Notes: generated by a model not told the origin, from the letters alone. Shown: positions 35,596 to 46,355, counted from the stretch's first letter. The stretch: 64,000 nucleotides of DNA from Cheiracanthium punctorium (GCA_038373885.1 JAWZYV010016933.1:310001-374000); one strand, 5' to 3'. Program-made: numbers and translations.

Positions 35596-36068
35596 GGGTT
35601 TCTTCATCGCATTGTGACGGGTGAGAAAAAATGGATTCATTACATTAACCCAAAGAGAAAAAATTCACGGGGGCTCCTAGTCATACGTATACGTCGTCGC
35701 CTCAGCCGAATATTCACGCTGCAAAGGTGATGCTGTGTATACGGTGAGACCAGGTCAGTGTCATTTATTATGAGCTGTTGCAACCGAATGAAACCATCAC
35801 TGGGGCATGGTATCAAACTCAATTGATGCAATTGAGACGAGCACTTCCAAAAGCGGCAAAACAAAGGCACAACAAAGCAGAGGCACAACAAAGTGATTCT
35901 CCTGCGTGACAACGCACAGCCGCAAACTGCCAAACCTGTGAAAACCTACTTGGCAATGCTCAAACAAGACACCCTACCCCACCTGCTGTATTTCCCAGAT
36001 ATTGCATTGTCCGATTATTACATGTTTTGTTCGATGGCACATGGTCTGGCTCTTCAGCAGTTCATCGC

Positions 36069-37066
36069 CAGGTATGTGCCAGCTGCTCGAATTGCACTAA
36101 ATTGTGCCAAATCAATCCTGATGTGCCAATCTGCTACAAAAAGATCGCTTTTGGAAATTTTTGCTCCAAATTCAGCAAAACTGCTAAATTAAAAAATTTT
36201 CCATATATGTTGAAAACGTTTGTAAATCTCCCACACATTCTTATTTCAATCTTTCGCTATTGATCTTAAAAATGAATATTTTTTTTCTTTGGCATCCCTT
36301 TGTTCTCCAATGCCTTAAGAGTAAAAATTGACCTCTGTTTTAAATTTAATTTTATATAAATTGGTAATTTTTTGTTACCAAATTTTTTATAAGTCGCTGA
36401 TGGTAGTTAACCCATTTGTGCCCAGATATTTTTGCGACTTTCTTCGATTCTTCGATTTTTTGCATCAGCAATAATAGATAAATTTCTGATGTCAACTTCT
36501 TGATCAAAGGATGATTTCTTTTAAAATCATTCTTATAAAAATTGAAATGTCAACATCCTACTGGGTCACATTAAAATATTTTGTGGAGTTGAGGTTCAAT
36601 ACTCATGAATAAGGGATAGGAAAAGCAAATAACATTTTCGACTGATAGCGAAAATGCCATCCCAAAAAAGGGGACACTAGGCATAAATCAGTTAATAGCT
36701 TAGTAAATATTGTATTTTTGATTTAAAATAGATATTTTGTATAGCAATGTATAAAATAACTGAATTTTTTAATTTCATAAGCTTCTGACTCTCCCCCCCC
36801 CCCAAAAAAAAAGCTCTTTTTTGTTATTAGCCAAGAATTTTTAAGAACCTCCTTAATTTTAATTTTTTAGGTTGGCATTCTTTAATGACTTTTCCCTTTA
36901 CATCCAAAAATAAATTTTGTATTTCAAAATTGACATTCTTGTGCTCCAAAAATGTCTCTTTTGCTCCAGAAATCTATTTTTCTTGCTCCAAATTGTTCCA
37001 AAAATGTCTTTTTTTTTTTTGATCCACTAATTGCTCCAAAATTTAATTTCAGCTGGCACATCCCTG
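36069..37066. mobile_element. About 1-kb insertion in mariner with CAGG(T)ATGTGCCAGCTG ends
   Basis: The left end caggtatgtgccagctg and right end cagctggcacatccctg are inverse with one or two differences. The flanks tcatcgc and tcatcac suggest a 7-bp target duplication with one mismatch. The mariner reading frame continues on the far side, which confirms an insertion. Class unresolved; hAT-like is possible. Confidence 0.7.
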
Positions 37067-37285
37067 TCATCACATATGAAGACATGAAAAAATGGCTTGA
37101 TTCGTGGATAGCCTTCCATGACAAGCACTTCTGCCGTCAGGGTATTCGAGCTCTGCCCAAACGATGGGAAAAAGTTGTGTCTAGCAATGGGCAATATTTT
37201 GAATGAATCATTTGTAACCATTTCTGCACAATAAAGTTGCATTTTCATACAAAAGAACAGCGAGAACTTAGTTGCGCACCTTTTA

Positions 37286-38419
37286 ACTATTATATTTTTA
37301 AATTTAATTATGTATAATATATTTTTTCTTTCTTCATTAAGGTATTTTAATTTATAGTATTTGTAAATTCAATTATATTTAAATCTCACTAACATCAATA
37401 ATGCTTAACAAAAATTGTTTCCATGCATATTGTCTTGCGTTAAGTGATTAAATGAGTTAAGATTTAGATCATGATTTATTTATATATGTTTCATTATGTT
37501 ACCTTTGACTTAATTGCTTTTAAACAAGTATATAATGTATGCCACATTACTCTAGCTTAATACCACCATTCTTGCTAAGACAAAAAAGCAGATTGTCGTC
37601 TTTCTGTGCCCAGTGTGTTTTTGCATTCCTGCTGATTTCACTCAAAGATGAATATTTAAAAAAAAACAGCACTTGGCACAAAAGGTGAATCTCTGCCATT
37701 GTATCTTTGTTACAATGAGAATGAATTGGGGGACTTTTAACAGAAACGATGTTTGTTCAAAAGCATTACAATCTTGTTGTTTTCAATTCATCCTTCTTGA
37801 TAACTTTTGAAATTTAGGGAAATGTTATTTTTATTGAGATCCCGTTTGTTAAGGCTCTCTCTTGGTAAAAATTGAAGTATTGATTTTACTTTTCAAATAA
37901 AATCACAATAAAAATGAACAATTTTATAAATTCAACAATTTTTGTCAGCAAAAACTCAAAATTATAATCAATATAAGAGAAAAAAATTAATAATTAAACA
38001 GTGTAAATGTATGAAGCTGCAAATTTATGAATATTTTATCATCTGAAGATGTAAAGTATGAGATAGTAGCCTCTCTAACAGATTGAAGACTGTGACAGAT
38101 TCTGAAAATGCGATAATTCAAAATAAGTCTAAATGCTTTTTTTAATTAAAAAAAAAGCATTTGCTCCTTAAAAAAAAGTTTTTTTTAAAGTGAGATGAAA
38201 CATCTTTGGTATTATTCCTTTTTTTCTATGTTCTGTTTAATGTACTGTTTTGTTTTTTAAGAATGTTATAAGATTGTATTGCATATGAGAGAATAGATTT
38301 TGATCCATCTGCGGCGGAGTTGTCGCGAATTAATTGTTTCATCTGTTACATTTGTGGTTTGCAGAGGAAGATGATAAATGCCAACGGTTCAAAAGCGAGA
38401 AATTTCATCTGGGAATCGT
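37286..38419. other. No gene seen
   Basis: AT-rich. The segment 38040-38105 (catctgaagatgtaaagtat and agcctctctaacagattga) weakly resembles the 3' flanks of cassettes 4 and 5, so an older cassette duplicate may have decayed here. Confidence 0.4.
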
Positions 38420-38489
38420 CCCAGAGTAGCTCAGTGGTAGAGCACCCGCACGTTAAGCGGTAGTCCTGGGTTCGAGCCCCAGCTCTGGA
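38420..38489 (+). tRNA. tRNA-like sequence, apparent anticodon GTT; possibly a pseudogene
   Basis: It folds as a cloverleaf: acceptor cccagag/ctctgga (one mismatch at the first pair), D stem gctc/gagc, anticodon stem cccgc/gcggt (one mismatch), T stem ctggg/cccag with loop ttcgagc. The loop acgttaa gives GTT (Asn), but position 33, nearly always U, is C. A T-run follows at 38491-38495, as expected for RNA polymerase III termination. The odd loop and two mismatches favour a pseudogene or a repeat-derived copy. Confidence 0.45.
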
Positions 38490-38495
38490 ATTTTT

Positions 38496-39370
38496 CGCAT
38501 AGTTGGTAAAATAATCAGCCTATACACTCCAACTTGCCTAATATACTTGAAAGGTTGATATATTCACTTTCTAAAAAATGTACTGACTTATGTGATCTGA
38601 AGTTACGAGATTTTCAAATTTTGTGAATTCATCTATTTTTTGATTTGGTTAATGATTTTATGTAATAATATAATTTTTTATATTTATGTATTATCTTTGA
38701 TTTGATTAAACATTTTTTCTAAATTATTTTTTTCTGTAATCTCCAGTCCCAATCAAAAATAATTTGTTTGTACAAACTATATGCAAAATTATACCCTAGT
38801 TACATGAATATGATTTATGCAGTTATCACTTGGCCCCATATATTGTGTAAGTTCAGGGTTTTACTCTAACTGTACTTTTTCTTTTATCGGTAGTAAAATA
38901 TTTTTCTTGGAACAGCATTTAAATTTTCAGTACATCATAATTTTATTTTTCACATATAGTTTTGCTTAGTTTAACAACAATTAGTTCTTTTTAGGTCTTT
39001 CAATTGTGTGAATCTTTTATTTTTATTTTTTTAATTTAATCAGTTCTTTTTCATGTTATTTATCATTCATTCTGCCTTCGTTTTGCAACATTTATATGAA
39101 ATTATCAAACCAAAAATGTTCATTTTATTTTTTGAAATATTATATAAATGTGATCACTATTTTGGTTATGTTTTTCTTCAGCTGGTAACTGAAAAGGTCA
39201 CTATTTTGTCAAAAATTATTTCCATTTCAACTAATTTTGGGTCAAGTATCAAATGAGAACCCTGTGTTAAGCACAAATGCATTGTTTTTGTATCATAGTT
39301 GAAATATCCTAATTAATGAGATTTTACTGTATTTTAAAACACATGCTTAATTTAATTTTATTTTTTCCAG
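38496..39370. other. No gene seen; intron upstream of cassette 4
   Basis: AT-rich, ending in a good polypyrimidine tract at 39352-39370. Confidence 0.5.
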
Positions 39371-39666
39371 TAAAGTTGACAAATAGCAAATGGAGTTCTC
39401 AATACAAACCAGCTAAGCTTTACTGCCCCTTTTGTCCTTATACATCCATCAGAACTGCTGCTCTTGAAGTTCATAAAAAGACGCATACTGGAGAGAAACC
39501 ATTCAAGTGCATTCTTTGCTCCAAAAGCTTTGTTCAAAAAATTGCTGTTCAGAATCATATGCGTTGTCACACTGGAGAACGTCCGTTTAACTGCATTCAC
39601 TGTGGGAAAAGCTTCACTCGTAAAGATGCACTGACGAGACATTCCTCTGTGTGCATTAACCAATGA
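39371..39666 (+). CDS. Zinc-finger cassette 4 (three fingers, terminal exon)
   Basis: The acceptor attttattttttccag ends at 39370, and ta completes the split codon. The 97-residue product has a leader with KWSSQ, finger 1 CPFCPYTSIRTAALEVH-X3-H, linker TGEKPF, finger 2 CILC...H-X3-H, linker TGERPF, and finger 3 CIHC...RHSSVC with a His-X3-Cys end rather than the His-X-Cys of the other cassettes. Contact positions are R,A,A,V; Q,I,A,N; and R,D,A,R, the most divergent set in the array. The stop is at 39664-39666 and the poly(A) signal aataaa at 39789-39794. It is the parent-like copy of the tandem relics at 40142 and 40981. Confidence 0.87.
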
Positions 39667-39788
39667 CATCTGAATGAATGTAAAGCTGTTACTGTATTTT
39701 TTTTTTTTTTTGTACTTGAAGTTTTCTTCAATGTGTGAAATTGTTTTATAATTGTGTCCTGTCTGTATTTTTCTATTTCATAAATTGA

Positions 39789-39794
39789 AATAAA
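39789..39794 (+). promoter_or_regulatory. Poly(A) signal AATAAA of cassette 4
   Basis: It lies about 125 bases after the stop. The aligned position in the duplicated cassette 5 (near 40557) reads aatgag, so the signal is lost there. Confidence 0.6.
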
Positions 39795-40141
39795 GCTGAA
39801 AATGTATGAACATTACCTCAACTCTAGTTGTAAGATATAAAATAGCAGCCTGAACTACAAATTAAAAGATAACACTATATGAACATGCAACAAACAAGGG
39901 TATTTAATCCCTTCTCCCCCCCCCCACCCCAAAAAAAATAATTATAATCTGGCTGCAACCATGGCCACTACATTTCACCTGTTGGCTACTCCTTAATTTA
40001 GAATATGTAAACTATTTTTAACACATTCTCATATTTTTATGTTATTGATGGGCTATCTTAGTTATTGAAATTTTACTGCATTTTAAAACAAACTTAAATA
40101 TTAGTTTATGCATTTTAAATATTTTATTTGTTTATTTTCAG

Positions 40142-40447
40142 TGTTTCCAACAGATTGTAAATGGAGTTCTCAGCATATAAAAGCTAAGCATTATTGCTCC
40201 TTTTGTCCTTATTCGACTAGCAGAACTGCTAATCTTGAAGTTCATAAAAGAACGCATACTGGAGAAAAACCATTCAAGTGCATTCTTTGTTCCAAATCTT
40301 TTGCTCAAAAAAATTGCTCTTTAAAATCATATTCGTTGTCACACTGGAGAACGCCCCTTTAACTGCATTCACTGTGGTAAAAACTTCTCCCGAAAAGATG
40401 CCCTAAAGAGGCATACCTTCATCTGCATTAATCTGATATCTGAATGA
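40142..40447 (+). pseudogene. Zinc-finger cassette 5, recently inactivated duplicate of cassette 4
   Basis: The acceptor ttgtttattttcag ends at 40141 with the usual phase. Leader and finger 1 are intact (CSFC...HKRTH). In finger 2 the A run at 40315-40321 has seven A where cassette 4 has six, shifting the frame to a stop at about 40360-40362. Even with the shift ignored, the codon aligned with a glutamine in cassette 4 is TAA. The rest of finger 2 and finger 3 (CIHC...RHTFIC) remain recognisable out of frame to about 40447. A single-finger truncated isoform is possible but unlikely to be useful. Confidence 0.85.
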
Positions 40448-40980
40448 GTATAAAATCTTACTAGCTTTTTTAGTAAGAATTGTATTTGAAGTTTTCTTCA
40501 ATGAAAATTTTTTTTCGTAATTGTGTGCTTGTAGTAGTTTTCTATTTCATGAACTGAAATGAGGCTGAAAATTTGTAAACATCAGATCATCTGAAGTTGT
40601 ATAAAATAGCAGGCTATATCTAACAGGTTGAGGTTTTGAAATTATGGTAATTTAGTTTTCTTTTGCTTTACTCCCTCTCCCCCACCTTAATAACATTTTG
40701 TTCTGTGAAAATCTGTGTCTTTTAAAATAGTAAGTTGATTTTCATGCTTCTCACTTTCACTTTAAAGTGCAGTTTGTTCAATGTGTTTGTTCAGTATTAC
40801 AAATGAAAAGTTAACACTATATGCACATGCCACATGTTGATGGCTCCATAATTTAGAATATGTAAACTGTTTTTAACACATTCTCATATTTTCTAATATC
40901 AGTGAGCTATCAATGAGATTTAACTGCTTTTTAAGACAAACTTATATGTTAGTTTATACATTTTAAATATTTATTTTCAG

Positions 40981-41075
40981 TGTTGCTGACAGATTGTAAA
41001 TGGAGTTCTCAGCTAAGCATTATTGCCCCTTTTGCCCATACATAACTCGCAAAACTCCTAATTTTAGAAGTAGTG
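40981..41075 (+). pseudogene. Zinc-finger cassette 6, relic of a third tandem copy
   Basis: The acceptor atatttattttcag ends at 40980 with the usual phase. The KWSSQ leader is clear, but ten bases present in cassette 5 are missing right after it, so finger 1 (cattattgccccttttgc) is out of frame. Homology ends near 41068 in unrelated sequence. Confidence 0.75.
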
Positions 41076-41317
41076 GAGCAGAGTGCGAGTGGTAGAGAAA
41101 TTAATTAAATGATATTTGCTCATTTAGAACATTTATTATTAAAACACAAAAAACACAACATGTAACATAAAAGAAAAACATTGGAATAAGTAAAAAACAA
41201 TAAGGGGTAAGTAGGCAAAGGAAAAGCATGTTGCCACACTGTGAAAAAGGTTAACAAAGGGAATGGTTATTATTTGTGGCATCACAGTACCATCCATCTA
41301 TTTGACTTTAATAATTA

Positions 41318-41520
41318 TTCCCAATATGAAGCTCCTAAAAGGACACACACTGGAGAAAAGCCATTTAAATCTGTTCCAAATCTTTTGTCCAGAAAGTAAC
41401 TCTTCAAAATCATTACAGATGTCATTCCTGAGAAGATTTTATTGTTTGCACTACATGAAAACATTTACTAGAAAAGTGTTATTAAAGAAATGCATATGTG
41501 CCTCCAAAACTTATGTGTAG
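41318..41520 (+). pseudogene. Finger 2-3 relic with inter-finger linker
   Basis: The plus-strand translation contains the linker-like GHTLEKSH/HTGEKPF remnant, a finger 2 relic matching KVTLQNH out of frame, and a finger 3-like KTFTRKVLLKKCIC ending with a stop at 41518-41520. It may be the lost second half of cassette 6 or a separate cassette whose first half is gone. Confidence 0.6.
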
Positions 41521-41564
41521 AATGCTTTTTTTCTTGGAGAAATAAAATTCCAACTTATACACTG

Positions 41565-41663
41565 GAGAAAGATCATTTTATTGTTTGTACTACATGAAAA
41601 CATTGTACTAGAAAAGTGTTATTAAAGAAATATACATTTGCTCCCAAATCTTATGTGTATAAT
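41565..41663 (+). repeat. Tandem duplicate of the finger-3 relic
   Basis: The words ttttattgtttgtactacat and agaaaagtgttattaaagaa repeat the sequence at 41437-41530 with about a dozen differences, giving two copies of the same decayed finger end. Confidence 0.75.
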
Positions 41664-42267
41664 GCATTAATTAAAAATGCTTTTATATAATGAATACAGA
41701 ATGTAAGTTACTCAAACAATTTTCATGAAAATATTTTAATTCATTCCTTTTTAAATATTTAATTTTAGTTTCCATTTGGACAATGGAATCCCAAATTATA
41801 TATCATTAAAAATTCTAGGCATTAAATAATTCATGCAGGTTCCTCATGGCTCTTTAAAATTTCAAAACCAGTTTAGGAAGCCTTAAAGAACCATAAAATA
41901 TTAATATTAGTTTTGGGTCCCTTAAAAAATCTTTAAATTTTAAAGAATATCCTTTAAAAGGCCCATTTCTCTTCTCAGAGTCCTTAAATAAAAAACAAAA
42001 ATTAGAGCTGTATGAAACTAATAAAGAAATTCTCAACTAGTTAAAAAAGTGGTGATTAACATATTGTAGACACTTTATAGTTTGTATCATAAGAAAATAT
42101 TTTTGAAATTTCCTCTATTTTTTTTGCTAAAGTTCATTTTTTTGCCTATTGTATTATTTTCTTTCCTAACCTTTTTTTATTTTATTTTAAATTAATTTTA
42201 CTTTGGCTTATTCAAATATTTTACAGCATTAAATTTCTTTTAATTGATTTTGCTTTAAATTTTTTAG
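41664..42267. other. No gene seen; intron upstream of cassette 7
   Basis: AT-rich; ends with the acceptor of the next cassette. Confidence 0.5.
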
Positions 42268-42581
42268 TATTGTTCCAACAAAGTTCTGATCAAAATACTG
42301 AAGATTTGTGCCGTAAATATTGCTGTCCATTTTGTCCCTACTCAACATATGTTCAAACCAATCTCCAGGCTCATAAAAGAACACATACAGGGGAAAAACC
42401 ATTTAAATGCAGTCTCTGCCCAAGATCTTTTTCACAGAAAGTCACCCTTCAAAATCATCTCACAACCCATTCTGGGGATCGCCCGTTTGTCTGTTTAAAG
42501 TGCAAGAGAAGATTTTCCCGGAAGGAACTTTTAAAAAAGCATGTGTGTTGTTTCAGCCATGTTTTACAACAAAGGAAATAA
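42268..42581 (+). CDS. Zinc-finger cassette 7 (three fingers, terminal exon)
   Basis: The acceptor ttaaattttttag ends at 42267, and ta completes the split codon. The 103-residue product has finger 1 [21 protein letters not shown], linker TGEKPF, finger 2 CSLC...H-X3-H, a slightly altered linker SGDRPF, and finger 3 CLKC...KHVC, with a second Cys and a His five residues on (HVCCFSH) that could also serve as a ligand. Contact positions are V,T,N,A; Q,V,T,N; and R,E,L,K. The stop TAA (42579-42581) overlaps an AATAAA at 42577-42582. Its 3' half is duplicated at 43617. Confidence 0.87.
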
Positions 42582-42788
42582 AATGCTCATTTTTGAATTT
42601 GTCATCTTCTGCCACACTCATTTGTAAAACTTTTAACTTCATGTTTTATTTTTGCTTAACCCTAGAATGCAACCCTTTGAAAATTTTACTGGACTCATAG
42701 TGTGTGAAGGCATGCTTAAAGCCTACTTTAATTACTATTCAGAAAAAAATCGGATGATCTGCAGTATCTATGATTCTCAATCTAATAA
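42436..42788 (+). repeat. Tandem duplication unit 1 (3' half of cassette 7 plus flank)
   Basis: It matches 43617-43981, from within finger 2 through the 3' flank. Shared words include aatgcaaccctttgaaaatt and tttgaatttgtcatcttctg. The junction between the units is occupied by the inserted element at 42789. Confidence 0.85.
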
Positions 42789-43605
42789 CAGGGTGTCTAC
42801 CATCATGCAAAGGTCACGAAAGTCACGGAAAAGTCAAGAATTAGAAAAATGGTCATGAAAGTCAAGAAATGAAGCATTAGGTCACGATTAGCGACTCAAC
42901 TCCCTTTTTCCGTTTCATTCAAATTCTTAGTTGACGATTTTCGTAACTAAATTTTCTAAACTTTTGTGCACCATTTTTACAGTTTTGCTAATAAACGTAC
43001 AGTTTACCACATAATTCTGTCGATCTTTGTTGTAGAGATTGGAATTTTGAATAGAATTTTGAAATCAGGGCTTATTCGCTGATCACCCTGTATACTAATA
43101 GTGTTAAATTTAAAAGTATAATTTTTCTTCATGCTATCAGTATGATGCAGGGGTGCAGAAACTTTTGCTCTCAACATTTCCCTCAATCCATATGCAAATT
43201 TCCCCAAAATTTTATGATATGTTTATAGACTTGCATAAGTTCTGTATTACCATAAGTGTAAAAATATTTGCAATGTACAAGCTACATACATGTTTACTAA
43301 AAAGCAATTGGTCCAAGTTAAGAGAAAGCAAACTGCTGATCAGTGAAAAAGTTGAAAAAAAAATCGCTTTAAAAATAGGAATGGGAAAGAATAACTCGAA
43401 AAATTTTGTAATTCATTGTTAAAATCGAAATCAGTTGTATATTTTCTGCAAAATTTCCCCCTATCCTAGATTGCCAGATCGTACATATTCTGCATCCCTG
43501 GCACGAATGTATTTTTGATATTAGTGTTTCGTATTTGTTATGGTCAAGAAAAAGTCAAGAAAAGGTCAAGAAATCAAGCTTACACTTTATATGGTAGACA
43601 CCCTG
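42789..43605. mobile_element. CAGGGTGTCTACC inverted-repeat element, copy 2 (5-bp TSD)
   Basis: Perfect 15-bp ends, cagggtgtctaccat and its inverse atggtagacaccctg, flanked by aataa (42784-42788 and 43606-43610). The uninterrupted sequence ctaataagcaacaaag survives at the end of duplication unit 2, which gives an empty-site comparison. Tandem words such as caagaaaaggtcaagaaa lie next to the ends. No transposase is recognised. Confidence 0.85.
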
Positions 43606-43616
43606 AATAAGCAACA

Positions 43617-43981
43617 AAGAAAATCACCCTTCAAAATCATCTTACAACCCATTCTGGGGATTGCCCGGTTGGCTGTTTTAAAGTGCAAGAGAAGATTTTC
43701 CCGGAAGGATCTTTTAAAAAAACGTGTTTTGTTTCAGCCATGTTTTGTAACAAAGGAAATAAAATGCTCATTTTTGAATTTGTCATCTTCTGCCACACTC
43801 ATTTGTAAAAATTTATACTTCATGCTTTATTTTTGCTTAACCCTAGAATGCAACCCTTTGAAAATTTTACTGGACTCATAGTGTGTGAAGATATGCTTAA
43901 GACCTACTTTAATGACTTTTCAGGAAGAAATCAGCGTATGATCCGCAGTATCTATGATTCCCAATCTAATAAGCAACAAAG
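43617..43981 (+). pseudogene. Cassette 7 partial duplicate (fingers 2-3 only)
   Basis: It starts inside finger 2 (tcacccttcaaaatcat) with no acceptor, leader or finger 1. In one frame the linker His/Gly/Glu are lost, and finger 3 reads KCKRRFSRKDLLKKR, with the closing histidine replaced by Arg. Without a splice site it is almost certainly not expressed. Confidence 0.8.
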
Positions 43982-44957
43982 TATAATTTATTTTCAAAGT
44001 AATGCCTCCACATGTTAACACGTTATTTGGTATATGTTTTGTTCAGAAGACAAATTGTAGGGTTAAAAAAATTAAGGATTGTGTATAGAAATAGAAAATT
44101 TTTGTGTAACTGGCCATGATATGCATTCTATATGCTGATGCAAGCTATATAACAAACTTATTTTATTATTATTATTATGTTTTTCCCCATCTGTAAGCTA
44201 TATTTTTACATGTAATTTTCATAAAAAAAGGTTAGTTGAACTGAGTTATGTGGTCATCTATTATCTTAGGGATCAGTAACTTTTGGCATTACAACCAAGA
44301 GGTATATTAAGTGAAAGTGTTATTTAACTTACATATTAGTAAAGTCAACCAGAAAAAAAAAAACTTTAAAAGAAATTTTTAATGTATAAAGGAACCATGT
44401 CAATATATTTTTTCAATTAAAAAAGTTGATAAATATTTTGAAAATTTAGAACTAATAGATTTAGCTGAGAATGCTGGAAACTTATTTACAAAACATTTAA
44501 ACTATTATATTTATAATGTATCATATTCAGAAGCTTTTCTTTCATGTTCTGGGAAAGAATAGAAAACTATTGAGATTAATAATTTGTTTCATACTAAAAG
44601 TTATATTTTATAAATATTGAACTTATTGTTGTATATTTATGTATATATTTTAATGTATTGCTGTGAATCTGTTGTGAATTTTAACATATGTTTTTCATAA
44701 GTACCATCAATCAGGGCTACACTTTTTTTTATGTTTTCAGTAATATTTCTGTCATTACAGAATATTATTGGTTTATTTTCAATGTCCATTGAGTTTTAAT
44801 CAATTAACATGAAATTAGGAAGTAAACTGTGTTGTTGTAAAAATATATTTCCCAATTTCTCTATTAATTTACTATTTTTAAAGTTTTGACCAAAGTAGCC
44901 CCTGCTTGGGGCTTCTTTGGCCCATTCACTTGATTGCATAAAAATTGAATAGATTTC
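43982..44957. other. No gene seen
   Basis: AT-rich DNA without recognisable genes or element ends. Confidence 0.5.
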
Positions 44958-45145
44958 ACTCAGCTTTTCATCCCTTGAGTTGGTTGATAAAATGAGGACG
45001 AAGCTTGCTTGGGGTCGAACACTGGGGGCTTCGCGTCAGGCTGACCTCCTGGCAGAGGCATATGCATTCGTACCCCAGAGCCCATGGTTGTGAAGGCGTG
45101 GTTGGGCAGAGCAGGTCTTGGCCCCACAGTGGGGCTGTTGGGCCA
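44958..45145 (+). repeat. SINE family A, headless copy
   Basis: The body words cttttcatcccttga, ttggttgataaaatgagg and cgtcaggctgacctcctggc match the body of the SINE at 54571. The tRNA-like head is missing or too diverged to see. Confidence 0.6.
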
Positions 45146-45275
45146 ATGTTTGACTTTTGAATAGATTTCAAATATTGGACTATTGTAATCACTACCTTAA
45201 GAATCTGCTAATGAACTGATACCTCATTTTTTTTATTATTAGCAAAAATCTGTTTTGCCAATAAGGTTAAAATAG

Positions 45276-45434
45276 GGTACTTACGTATTACACCAGCGGT
45301 CCACCAAGACGAGTGATTTTTTGCCAAGATAAATGCCGGGCACATGAAATTATTAAAGGTTTTGAATACGATTGGCAACTCATTTGATGAAAAAATAGTT
45401 TGGCGGGTACTGCTGGGATAATTGTAAGTACCTA
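45276..45434. mobile_element. Short foldback MITE (about 160 bp)
   Basis: The ends agggtacttacgtattacac and the inverse of aggtacttacaattatccca are similar. The interior (ccgggcac, aaaggttttgaatacgattg) recurs reversed near 60810-60920 inside hAT copy B. Exact ends are uncertain. Confidence 0.5.
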
Positions 45435-46355
45435 AATAGTAATAATAATTCATCCCTCAATTATTATTATTATTTATTAGAAATTATTGAATTACCCTCA
45501 AATAATATACATAGTTTTTAAGTTCGAAAACTCTTATTTATCTTGTATTGTTTGTTTGGTACAAAAACTACTATCCTTTCTCTGTTGGACCAAAGCATTC
45601 ATGGTTAACAGTACCGTGTACTGTGATATTTATTTATTTATTTTTAAGTACCATTAATATCTTGTATTGTTTGTTTTGCCAATATTAAAAATACATTTGT
45701 TTAACTATAAAAACCACTTTGTTTTTCATTATAATGTAGAAAAGAAATTCAGTATTTTTTAATGTTTTACATAATTTTAATGAGGGATTGATATTCAAAG
45801 AAATTAGTCTTACAGAAAGAAATTTAAAAAAAAAGAAGGTTTTTAACTTCTACAATCAGATTTTATAGAATTGCATGCATTTTCAAATAAACATGTCTTA
45901 GGTGAACTTTGTTGTTGTTGTTGTCGTCTTGAGTCAACAGCAAATTGTACTTTTCTGTGTAACTACTTAAAAATAGTAATTAAAATTTTTAATGTACCAC
46001 CCAGTTTTAACAATTTGACCAAAACACCATCAAAAAGATTTGGGTTTTCTCTTTATTTAAAAAGTTTTACTAGGAATAAAAACGATTTTGTAAATTTAAA
46101 ATTTAGGGAAGTTTTAGATATATCTAATCTAATAATATTTATCTGTACATTAAAAGAAAATTATCTTTTGGTCCTAAACTGTATTTAAAAAAAATTTAAT
46201 TCATATTATTGAATCTACAAGTACATCATGGACAAACATTTTTGTGAAAAAATATTGATTTTAAAATGTGAAATTTCACTGAATGTTGAAATTTATTTGC
46301 CACATGCTATAAAAACACACATAAATACATTCATAATTATTTACATTTCATTTAA
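45435..46355. other. No gene seen
   Basis: AT-rich; an att/aat microsatellite lies near 45463-45475. Confidence 0.5.

Larger units (their letters stand above)
34243..37206 (+). pseudogene. Mariner transposase, interrupted and mutated
   Basis: The start is the ATG at 34243 (MSELVPNNHHLREVL), and the stop TGA is at 37204-37206 after GQYFE. The N-terminal helix-turn-helix half is readable with frameshifts and stops (for example after about 34370 and near 34540). The first catalytic aspartate of the expected TGDEKW motif is not preserved (TGEKKW near 35617-35634). The second (RDNAQP, near 35905) and third (PDIALSDYY, near 35998-36020) acidic motifs can be seen. The protein is cut by a hAT-type insertion before the first motif and by a second insertion after the MAHGLA segment, and it resumes at about 37074. 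It is an irritans/mellifera-like mariner by sequence feel. Confidence 0.85.
34072..37283 (+). mobile_element. Mariner element with nested insertions
   Basis: The left end (taaggtgcacaactaagttc) and the right end (gaacttagttgcgcacctt, read inward) form inverted repeats flanked by TA at 34070-34071 and 37284-37285. The interior has a broken mariner transposase interrupted by two further elements at 34687-35595 and 36069-37066. Without them the element would be about 1.3 kb, the usual mariner size. Confidence 0.85.

Noticed and set aside
35640..35933. Minus-strand open frame in the mariner
   Set aside because: It is antisense to the recognisable transposase region; a shadow.
42270..42581. Independent translation starts inside cassettes (ATG/TTG/GTG near exon starts)
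   Set aside because: Start-like codons lie at or before splice acceptors in several cassettes, but the constant acceptor phase is better explained by splicing.
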